A stretch of 23,948 bases of DNA. It comes from a virus. The notes beneath the pieces are model-generated. The model was not told the origin of the DNA, did no database searches, and saw only the letters and a list, made by a program, of their open reading frames with translations. The translations under genes were made by a program, and so were the position numbers. Within the stretch, counting starts at the first letter, position 1, and the number at the start of each line of letters is the position of its first letter. The DNA is taken from IMG/VR virus record IMGVR_UViG_3300036820_000605, positions 1 through 23,948 of that record; one strand, 5' to 3'. This document shows positions 16,610 through 23,195 of this stretch, in pieces.

Positions 16610-17311
16610 ATGATGACGCCTGCCAAATGGGCACTAACCGTGGTGTGTCTTGCTGTTCTCGAACTGATTCCTGCTGTGTCGACTCCGGCTCAATGCAACT
16701 CCAGCCAGGATGGTGCAGTCGAGTGTTTCGTCGCTAACGCTGTGAAAACGGGACTTACTTCTCCGCGCTACGGCATGTCCATGTCGCAGTTCAAGGCCTA
16801 CGGAGTTTCTGTCTCGCGGATTTTGCAAACCGATGAGACGTACCTTGTGGTCGTGGGCACTTCCAGCGCAATCGCCGACGCGATGCCGCCCCTCAATTCC
16901 AACGGCGCCACCAACTCCTCCGCGCAACAAGCGGCGATCTCCAGCGTTGTGAGTGCACTTTTGGCCAACGATCTCGCAACCCTGCCATCGGAGACCACTG
17001 AGCTTGATCTTCAATACTTCTCGATGGACGTCGTCAGTGCCATGAATACAAGCGGTGGCTATCTTCAGTTGATGACGCCAGGCGTCGGTCTTCGCATCAT
17101 CGATTCCTACGTGGTCACGGGTACTTCCGCTGGAAAGGTCAATTGGACGTCCGTCGACGCAAGTTTATCCACCGCCATCAACAACATGCTCGCGGCCGGA
17201 CTAATAAAAGTTCCATCCGGAGTGTCGCTAGCCCAGGTGAATTCCTTTGTGGATTCGGTGGCGCAAACCATATGGACTTACAAGCAAGCAACAGCACGCG
17301 CCCATCTGTAG
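16610..17311 (+). CDS. Exported protein of unknown function (phage cargo candidate)
   Basis: I chose the ATG at 16610 because GGAAGGA lies 6 bases upstream. The ATG at 16604 is too close to this site. The product has 233 residues. Residues 1-28 form a signal peptide (basic K6, hydrophobic WALTVVCLAVLELI, then A-V-S-T-P-A-Q before Cys). The site is not a lipobox. Mature residues contain two cysteines ten apart at the N-terminus (CNSSQDGAVEC), a segment with a DETYLVVVG strand, and a helical C-terminal half rich in Ala, Ser and Thr, ending in an amphipathic helix. I do not recognise the family. It opposes the phage genes, is separated from them on both sides, and is followed by the tandem hairpin repeat. 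It is probably secreted or periplasmic, possibly cargo expressed during lysogeny. Confidence 0.6.
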   Translation: MMTPAKWALTVVCLAVLELIPAVSTPAQCNSSQDGAVECFVANAVKTGLTSPRYGMSMSQFKAYGVSVSRILQTDETYLVVVGTSSAIADAMPPLNSNGATNSSAQQAAISSVVSALLANDLATLPSETTELDLQYFSMDVVSAMNTSGGYLQLMTPGVGLRIIDSYVVTGTSAGKVNWTSVDASLSTAINNMLAAGLIKVPSGVSLAQVNSFVDSVAQTIWTYKQATARAHL

Positions 17312-17321
17312 GATTCTGCTG

Positions 17322-17641
17322 GAACGGTTTCGTAGCGACCGGCTTTCCTTTCAGCCGGTCATCTTCGCCCAGCATCCATCTGACGAATCAAACGCGATTG
17401 TCGCGCCAGATCAAGCCGTAAACCGCAGCACCCTGCCGGTCGAACGGTTTCGTAGCGACCGGCTTTCTTTTCAGCCGGTCATCTTCGCCCAGCATCCATC
17501 TGACGAATCAAACGCGATTGTCGCGCCAGATCAAGCCGTAAACCGCAGCACTCTGCCGGCCGAACGGTTTCGTAGCGACCGGCTTTCTTTTCAGCCGGTC
17601 ATCTTCGCGCAGCATCCGGCTGGCGGACCAAGCACGATTGT
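17322..17641 (+). repeat. 120-bp tandem repeat, about 2.7 copies, each with an 8-bp hairpin
   Basis: Three head-to-tail units start at 17322, 17442 and 17562. Units 1 and 2 are 120 bases each and differ at three positions by my count. Unit 3 matches up to about 17609 and then diverges, ending near 17641. Each unit holds the perfect stem GACCGGCT / AGCCGGTC with an 8-base loop, at 17337-17360, 17457-17480 and 17577-17600. The block fills most of the gap between the exported-protein stop (17311) and the scaffold stop (17673). Because 120 is divisible by three, one plus-strand frame reads through all units as a 40-residue repeat, but I regard that as incidental. The hairpins lack a T-run, so classic termination is doubtful. 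A stabilising 3' structure or a REP-like element is more likely. Bases 17642-17672 hold nothing else visible. Confidence 0.9.
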
Positions 17642-17672
17642 GAACGCCCGCCGCCTTCGACGCCGCCTATCG

Positions 17673-18809
17673 TTACAAATTCAGGATGTCCCCGTCGGAC
17701 ATTCGACCGTAATCGATATCGCGAGGCGATCGCACGCGGGCGCCGTCGTTGCCGCCTCGGGTGCCGGCGATATCGACGCGGCTCTCCGCGGATCGCTGTT
17801 TTGCGCGCCGATCCTGGTTCGCTGTCAGAATCGTTGACGTCCACTCAGTCAAGACGCGTTTGGCTACGCCCGGTAGCGCTTGTCGTGCCCTTCCGACGAT
17901 CAGCGAAACGACCGCGGTGTGATGCTTGTCGTCAAGATTGCCCGAACGGAGAGCCCCGCGTAGGTGTTTCGCAAATTCGCCATTCGACTGAAGCGTTTTA
18001 TCGAGTTCCCTGTAGATTTCTCCGATAACCCGGTTCCGCGCGGTGCTCGAAACCTTGTCCGGCAATAGACGATTGACCTGTGTTTCGATGGCTTGTACAA
18101 CGCTCTTCACGGCTTCCGCATTCGCTTCCTGAAAGAATTGATGCTGCCCGCTTGCAAGCGCATCGGCGCTTTTTTGCGAACTCCCGGACTGCTGCGACGA
18201 TCCCTCAGCCGGATGCGAGTCAGATCCGCGCTCCTTAGGACGCTGTGCCTCGGCGGCCAGATTTTTCATGGCCTTTGCCAGTGACTGGAACGAAGCCGGA
18301 TCAAGCTTCGCCACCATCCGCGCCAGCTCGGCGTGATCTTCCGCGCGTCCAGACAAGAACAACGCGTCCATCGTCTGCACATCCGCCAGGAGCTTCGTCG
18401 CCGATCGCGCTTCCTCGGGCGTCGAAAATAATTCCCGATAAGCCTGCGCCTCATCCCAAGCCCGCTTCAGCTCAGGATTCGCATCGAACACTTCCTGAAA
18501 TTCTTCGGGGTCGGCGATTCCTGGAGCATTTTCATCGCTTCCGTCGGACCGGCCGGCATCGTCGGCGCTCTCGGCACCCAATTCACCTCGTTCAGACGAA
18601 GTGCCCTCAATGCCATTGTCATCAGTGCCTCGCGGGTCATGCCTCCTCGTGCGGGTGCGAACACCAAGCCCCAATATTTCGTCATCGGTTAAATTGCGAT
18701 TGGTCGCCCGCGATGAAACCTGCTCAACCGATTGGACTTCCGGCCTGATCGCCCTTGGGCCGCCAGGAGCCTGAACCACATTACTTTCCGTCATCGAAGC
18801 ACCCGCCAT
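17673..18809 (-). CDS. Putative scaffolding protein
   Basis: This 378-residue product has a strong ribosome binding site: GGAGGA six bases before the ATG at 18809. It is polar and helical, with no hydrophobic core pattern of an enzyme. An acidic, disordered N-terminal third (residues about 40-100, many Asp, Glu and Ser) precedes helical segments at about 103-185 (DPEEFQEVFDANPELKRAWD and onward). A low-complexity Ser-Gln-rich linker lies at about 195-225. A helical C-terminal region ends R-D-I-D-Y-G-R-M-S-D-G-D-I-L-N-L, a terminal motif I have seen in scaffold-like phage proteins. Position between portal and major capsid protein is classic for a scaffold, which guides procapsid assembly and then leaves. 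No Ser-His-Asp protease motif was visible, so a fused maturation protease is unlikely. Confidence rests on context and composition. Confidence 0.65.
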   Translation of the reverse strand: MAGASMTESNVVQAPGGPRAIRPEVQSVEQVSSRATNRNLTDDEILGLGVRTRTRRHDPRGTDDNGIEGTSSERGELGAESADDAGRSDGSDENAPGIADPEEFQEVFDANPELKRAWDEAQAYRELFSTPEEARSATKLLADVQTMDALFLSGRAEDHAELARMVAKLDPASFQSLAKAMKNLAAEAQRPKERGSDSHPAEGSSQQSGSSQKSADALASGQHQFFQEANAEAVKSVVQAIETQVNRLLPDKVSSTARNRVIGEIYRELDKTLQSNGEFAKHLRGALRSGNLDDKHHTAVVSLIVGRARQALPGVAKRVLTEWTSTILTANQDRRAKQRSAESRVDIAGTRGGNDGARVRSPRDIDYGRMSDGDILNL

Positions 18810-18980
18810 AGACTATCCTCCGCACTTCCCATGTTGTTCCAAAAGCCGATGCGATCGGAAAATTGTTACCAACGTACTATTCCGTGCCGCGCGCAGCCCT
18901 GCGAATCTTACTGTTCGAAAGCGAAGAGCCCTTGCCCGCCGTGGGCATTGCATCTCGCCAAAATATTTGAGGGGACGTTA

Positions 18981-19829
18981 ATGGGTACCACGACTTCCGC
19001 CAACATCGCGACGCAAGCCGCGCCCGCCTCCAAGGCGCAATCATTCACCGGCGCGGACCGTCGCCGCCGCAAGCGCGCAAAGATCAGCGCGCAGGTTCAC
19101 GTTCGAGTGCCCGGCTTAAAATCCCACGAGGAAATCTGCACGAGCGTGGATGTCTCGCGCGACGGCTTGCTTTTCAGCAGCGGACTATCCGGTTATTCCG
19201 TCGGCCAGTCCATCGAAGTAATCTTTCCCTACTCGGCGGCCGCCACGTCGCTCAACAAAGCCGAGCCAGCGGAAATCGTCCGCGTCAGCGAACAACCCGG
19301 ACAACGCTTCGCCGTCGCTGTCCAGTTTCTGTCATCCAAATCGAGAAGCGCCGCACCGGGTCCTTCCGTCGCAGCCGCCAACGCGCAATCATCGCTTTCG
19401 CAACAAGCCGTCGTGCTTGCCGTCGAGGCCGATCCGCGCACTGCCGAAGTTATGCGTGGCATTCTCCAGCAGGACGGCTACACGGTAATTATTGTTTCGA
19501 CCGGCAACGAAGCTCTCGAAGTCCTGAAGACCACGATTCCAGTCGTCTTCATCGCCGAAGTCGAAGCGAAAGACATGTCCGGTCACGATCTCTGCCTGAT
19601 CGTTAAGCGCAACGAGCGCCTGCAGCGCGTGCCCGTAATTCTTCTCACGCGCGCCGCCCAGCCCGCGGACTACGCTGCCAGCCACCAGCTCGGTGCGGTC
19701 GTCTGCATGGCGAAACCGTTCAAGCCCGAGCGCCTCTTGCATGTCGTGCGTTTGGTCGCGCCGCCGCCCTCTCAGAAAAACGCCTACGCCTCGCGCGTCT
19801 CCAATAGCTCCATCGAACGCGCATTTTGA
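18981..19829 (+). CDS. PilZ-receiver fusion with Glu at the phosphoacceptor position
   Basis: The ATG at 18981 has GAGGGGA five bases upstream, giving 282 residues. No signal peptide is present, so it is cytoplasmic. A PilZ domain spans about 25-118: the arginine motif RRRRKR (27-32) followed by D57-V-S-R-D-G62, the (D/N)xSxxG c-di-GMP-binding signature. A linker rich in Ala, Pro and Ser (about 119-142) leads to a receiver domain at 143-260, with the acidic pair E149 and D151, T223 in VILLT, and K245 in the K-P-F motif. In the aligned position of the phosphorylated Asp the protein has E193 (VVFIAEVEAKDMSG). Glu there often mimics the phosphorylated state. The gene faces against the portal gene, with a strong hairpin between. 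It resembles bacterial c-di-GMP effectors, not phage proteins, and is probably cargo that alters motility, attachment or exopolysaccharide. The output partner is unknown. Confidence 0.85.
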   Translation: MGTTTSANIATQAAPASKAQSFTGADRRRRKRAKISAQVHVRVPGLKSHEEICTSVDVSRDGLLFSSGLSGYSVGQSIEVIFPYSAAATSLNKAEPAEIVRVSEQPGQRFAVAVQFLSSKSRSAAPGPSVAAANAQSSLSQQAVVLAVEADPRTAEVMRGILQQDGYTVIIVSTGNEALEVLKTTIPVVFIAEVEAKDMSGHDLCLIVKRNERLQRVPVILLTRAAQPADYAASHQLGAVVCMAKPFKPERLLHVVRLVAPPPSQKNAYASRVSNSSIERAF

Positions 19830-19834
19830 TCGTC

Positions 19835-19887
19835 GAAATTGGAAGTCTCACTGCCGCGGGGATAAATGCGGCAGAACTTCCGATTTC
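19835..19887. terminator. Long hairpin between convergent genes (bidirectional terminator candidate)
   Basis: The arms GAAATTGGAAGT (19835-19846) and ACTTCCGATTTC (19876-19887) pair over 12 positions with one T-G wobble. Inside them CTGCCGC and GCGGCAG form a second 7-bp stem, after a 4 by 1 interior bulge, closing a 10-base loop. It lies 5 bases after the stop of the PilZ-receiver gene and 36 bases before the end of the portal gene. The sequence after the stem on the plus strand is TCTCCTGC, only slightly T-rich. It could serve both converging transcripts. Confidence 0.6.
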
Positions 19888-19923
19888 TCTCCTGCTCAAG
19901 ACGTGCCAAACGCAGCGGTCTGC

Positions 19924-22311
19924 TCAGTTAGCCTTCTGCGTCTGCGCCTGCTGTTTTCTCAAATAGTCCCTATGGAACATCGCATGTGCCTTCACATTCG
20001 CATACCCCGCGGGCGCATCAACCTTCGCCACCTGCCCGGCATCCGACGAAAACCACCGCATGCAAATCTCAAGCTCCACCGCATGATTGTCGGCAAACTC
20101 ATCAGGAACAATGCTCGGCAGCATCAGCTCGACGCCAGATCCATCGTCCCGTCGCACCACCGGAACCTCCGCCACGAGTTGCGCGATCTCGCGGTATTGC
20201 TTCGTCCTCGATTCCTCATCGGGAACGACAAGCTCCTCAAGCCCGATCAGCCGCTTGACCAGCGCCATGTTCTCAGGATGCGCCAGCACAGCCTGCATCT
20301 GTGGATCGGGACTCCCAAGCAGTTGCAGCAGCACCGCGCGTTGCTGTGACCACAGTGTCGGATACTGCTCATCCGTCTCCGGATAACTGAAAAGGTTTCC
20401 CTTCAAATCCACTAGCCGTATCCATTGCGACTCAAACGCCGCCCCCGCGCCTAGCAGTGTCACCTCAACGTCGTTCGGCCTGTTCCTGCGGAAGCAATCC
20501 ACCGCAAGCAGCATCACGTCCGCGTGGAAGAATTTCATCCTCCTCCACACCAGGCCAATCCTGCCCATCGCCTGGTCCCGCGCCATCGCGTAACCTGAAG
20601 CCGTGTCGTTGTTCGACATCGCGCCGCCGAAAAGCGCCGGAAAAGCGCCGGTCAGAAACTGCGCGATCGGTCCCATCAGATTCGCGGCGTGCTCCGTAAG
20701 ATCCGGAGGCACTTCAGCGGCCGCCGGTTGGAAGAACCCCGCAGCTAGCGACTGCCCCGGTTTTGCCCGCGCCGGATAATGCGAACCCGGTTCTGCCGTC
20801 TGGTTCTGCAGCGAGTCGAAATCCAGCACTTCGCTGTCCGCATAAATCGGCGGAATCCCGTACTCGTAAGTCTCCATCTGCAAATTTGACAGCGTATTAA
20901 AACGCTCCTGCACGCTGATCAACGCATCGCCCAGCGCCGGCCGCCCGCTGGATCCATCGCCGGGTAGTGCATGCAACACGCGCCAGTGGTCATCCATGCT
21001 CTCGTTGCGCGATTCGCAGTAAACGTCGCCCGCAAAAGCCACATACGCGCCATCCGGAAACATCTGCAACAACTGATCGCGAATTTCCTTATCCTCAAGC
21101 GCGAAAAATGCCCATGGCCTCAGCCACGTGCGTTGGAACGTGATGAGGTTAATGTTGGAATCGCCGCCCTCGGTCAACGGCCCGCCCTGCGATTGCGCAA
21201 GCCGCGCGAGCCGTTCGTATTCCTGTGAGCCGGACGCAACCGGAACCCCGATCCTATCCGTCGCGTGTGGATATGCCGCGCGCAACCGCGCCAGATGTAC
21301 CTCCATATTCCACTGGAGATACGGATATTCATGCATTTCGTTGGCCCACGGTGGAGTTTTCAGCTCCAGCCCGCCAACCATCGTCACCACTTCCTGGCCG
21401 TTTGGAACCCGCAGCCGCGTCTGGTTTCCAGGCACGGTAATCGTTTCGGCCGCAACAAAATCTTCTTCGGTCAATAACGCTCCGCATTGCGCGCAACTCG
21501 TAAAGCTCGGCGCGCCCGCATCGCCATCGCCTTGGCTGACGGCGTCGCTGGCTGCTTTCTTCGCGTTGTTTCTATTCGGCGCCGCGTCAGTTTCGCCACC
21601 GCACTCCGGACACACGTACGTATCCGCGCCGATTTTCACCTCGCGCTCGTCTAATTCCGACTCAGGGTGAAAACCAAACCGCTGCCCGTCGACCACGTAC
21701 CGCACATATGCGCCAACCTTGCCGTCCGTCCAAAGGTGAAACGCTTCATCGACGATCAGATTCCCGATTCGATTGTTTCTTTCCACCAGTTGCGACACTT
21801 CGGTCGCTGCCTTCGCCGCAGCCACGTCTTCCTCTGCCTGCGCCGACGCTGGGAAAAATCTCACGCGAGGCACATCCTGCGAAAGTACGGCGACAAGCGA
21901 CAGCCCGAACGCCTGGTAAATATTGGTCACGAACTCGTAGCGCGGCATTGAATCCAGCGAGCTGTTGCCCATCAGCTTTTGCTCGAATGGCAAATGCCAA
22001 TTCTGGTCGCGCTCGTTCCACCACAAATATTGCAACCCGCGCCAGAATTGGTGCGCCTGTTTGATCCGGCGGATTTCCTGACGGCGCGTTGATTCGGACT
22101 CGGTCGAGAATTGAAATACGAGTCGCCGCAGCGCATCCTGCAGTCTTTCGGTTAGCCGTTCGTTGTTCGGTCCGAAGTCGGCAGTGTCGGCCGCGCTCGG
22201 CCTTCCGCCATCGGTTAACTTTCCCGAGGCGTTGCTATTTCCCATTGCGGCCGGTGTTTCCACCGGCACAATTGCCGGATCGCCCTGCTGGAATTTTGTT
22301 TGCATGGACAT
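19924..22311 (-). CDS. Portal protein, P22-like, with a zinc-ribbon insertion
   Basis: This 795-residue protein has the size and order of a large podoviral portal (P22 gp1 is 725 residues). The start is ATG at 22311 or, more likely, 22305, since a weak CAGG lies right against the first ATG. Residues 60-155 show the usual portal opening: a long helix of Arg, Glu and Gln (75-88), W-R-G-L-Q-Y (90-95), then R-Y-E-F-V-T-N-I-Y (124-132) and Q-D-V-P-R-V-R-F-F-P (145-154). A long helix follows at about 160-195. Residues 234-276 carry two CxxC pairs (C234-P-E-C237 and C273-A-Q-C276), a zinc ribbon split by 35 mostly disordered residues. The C-terminal third has clip- and stem-like helices (about 535-600) and a helical tail (about 670-715, 775-795). 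Portals form the dodecameric DNA channel at one vertex and dock the terminase. Confidence 0.75.
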   Translation of the reverse strand: MSMQTKFQQGDPAIVPVETPAAMGNSNASGKLTDGGRPSAADTADFGPNNERLTERLQDALRRLVFQFSTESESTRRQEIRRIKQAHQFWRGLQYLWWNERDQNWHLPFEQKLMGNSSLDSMPRYEFVTNIYQAFGLSLVAVLSQDVPRVRFFPASAQAEEDVAAAKAATEVSQLVERNNRIGNLIVDEAFHLWTDGKVGAYVRYVVDGQRFGFHPESELDEREVKIGADTYVCPECGGETDAAPNRNNAKKAASDAVSQGDGDAGAPSFTSCAQCGALLTEEDFVAAETITVPGNQTRLRVPNGQEVVTMVGGLELKTPPWANEMHEYPYLQWNMEVHLARLRAAYPHATDRIGVPVASGSQEYERLARLAQSQGGPLTEGGDSNINLITFQRTWLRPWAFFALEDKEIRDQLLQMFPDGAYVAFAGDVYCESRNESMDDHWRVLHALPGDGSSGRPALGDALISVQERFNTLSNLQMETYEYGIPPIYADSEVLDFDSLQNQTAEPGSHYPARAKPGQSLAAGFFQPAAAEVPPDLTEHAANLMGPIAQFLTGAFPALFGGAMSNNDTASGYAMARDQAMGRIGLVWRRMKFFHADVMLLAVDCFRRNRPNDVEVTLLGAGAAFESQWIRLVDLKGNLFSYPETDEQYPTLWSQQRAVLLQLLGSPDPQMQAVLAHPENMALVKRLIGLEELVVPDEESRTKQYREIAQLVAEVPVVRRDDGSGVELMLPSIVPDEFADNHAVELEICMRWFSSDAGQVAKVDAPAGYANVKAHAMFHRDYLRKQQAQTQKAN

Positions 22312-22322
22312 CCTGATCTCGC

Positions 22323-22700
22323 TTATCGGCAGGTGCCGTTTTTCGCCAACTCATTTTTCAGAAAATTCACCAACTGACCCTGGTCGTAAAACACACGTTC
22401 CACCGGCCGGGTTGCCCCGCCTTGCGCCGCGTCCGGCTCGCTCGAATCCCCGCGGTGCAACCTAGCGATGTAGCCGGTAGTCCCGTGCCCCGAATGAGCC
22501 GGAACAAACTCGGCCACTTCGATCTCTATCCGGTTAACGGGCTTCGTTTCCGCCGTATCACTTGTGTCGCTCTGATTGTTGCGCCCGTCATCATTGTGAG
22601 AAGATTGCGAAGCAAGCAGCGCTTCTTCTGCTTCTCTGGCGGCCTCAAGCGCTCCGCCTGCAACCGGGTTCGCGTAATATCGACCTCGAATAAACGGCAT
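22323..22700 (-). CDS. Small hypothetical protein upstream of the portal gene
   Basis: This 125-residue product starts at the ATG at 22700 (GAGGGC about 5 bases upstream). Its stop is 11 bases before the portal start, so translational coupling is likely. The first 30 residues are MPFIRGRYYANPVAGGALEA followed by a short acidic helix. Residues about 34-55 are Ser-Asp-Asn-rich and disordered. A compact C-terminal part (about 58-120) contains I-E-I-E-V-A-E-F-V-P and V-F-Y-D-Q-G-Q-L-V-N-F-L-K-N-E-L, which look like beta strands followed by a helix. I do not recognise a family. Location between terminase and portal suggests a head-packaging accessory, but nothing more can be said. Confidence 0.55.
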   Translation of the reverse strand: MPFIRGRYYANPVAGGALEAAREAEEALLASQSSHNDDGRNNQSDTSDTAETKPVNRIEIEVAEFVPAHSGHGTTGYIARLHRGDSSEPDAAQGGATRPVERVFYDQGQLVNFLKNELAKNGTCR

Positions 22701-22783
22701 ATATTGCCCTCATGTAGTTCGAGTCTTCAGACCCGAAGCTTTCCGCGACCAATCACTGACGCTGATATGGCAGCAACCATCAC

Positions 22784-23128
22784 TTACGACTCGCTTCCGC
22801 CAGACTCTTTCTTTTTCGCCGCTTCCATCTCCAGCGCACGATTCACCTGCTGCCACGACCGTCGCCGGACCGGAGCCGCAACGTGCGTGCCGCCTGGAAC
22901 TTTTCCATTGCTGCCGACGCTCGTTTTCGCGACGGATGTCGCCGGCTGAACTCCTCCACTTTCTGGCGTAATCACGGGCGGAATTCCCGCGATTCCGAGA
23001 ATCGAATTCATCAGCGCCCGATTCTCTGCGCGCAGCCGGGCGACCTCTGCTTCCAGCGCCTGCACGTATTTACTGGCGATCAGCCGCCTCCAAAGATCGC
23101 GAATGCGGCTCAAGATAGAAATTGTCAT
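22784..23128 (-). CDS. Small coiled-coil phage protein
   Basis: This 114-residue protein starts at the ATG at 23128. A GAGGA lies about 12 bases upstream, so initiation may be weak. Residues about 18-42 (SKYVQALEAEVARLRAENRA and onward) form a leucine-zipper-like coiled coil with hydrophobic residues at heptad a/d positions, implying a dimer or higher oligomer. A hydrophobic patch (LGIAGIPPVI) follows, then a Gly-Ser-Thr-Val-rich disordered middle and a basic C-terminal helix (RRRSWQQVNRALEMEAAKKK). I do not recognise the family. The first 15 residues (MTISILSRIRDLWRR) are amphipathic. Position between large terminase and portal fits a packaging-related accessory, but function is unknown. Confidence 0.55.
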   Translation of the reverse strand: MTISILSRIRDLWRRLIASKYVQALEAEVARLRAENRALMNSILGIAGIPPVITPESGGVQPATSVAKTSVGSNGKVPGGTHVAAPVRRRSWQQVNRALEMEAAKKKESGGSES

Positions 23129-23195
23129 AAGGGATTGGTTCCTCGAGAGAGAACTGCTCGTTCACACGCTTTACAGAATCACAAATCCGATCGCG

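Noticed and set aside
16311-16634. Minus-strand 107-codon frame upstream of the capsid gene
   Set aside because: It overlaps the start of the plus-strand exported-protein gene, has no ribosome binding site at its first or internal ATG, and shows no recognisable domain.
17322-17641. Possible CRISPR array
   Set aside because: The repeat units are contiguous 120-bp copies with no unique spacers.
17247-17837. Plus-strand 196-codon frame through the tandem repeat
   Set aside because: It starts inside the exported-protein gene, overlaps the scaffold gene on the other strand and has no ribosome binding site. The repetition comes from the DNA repeat.
18933-18947. Small hairpin (5-bp stem) in the leader of the PilZ-receiver gene
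   Set aside because: Stem and loop are short and common by chance in GC-rich DNA. There is no T-run or known riboswitch pattern.
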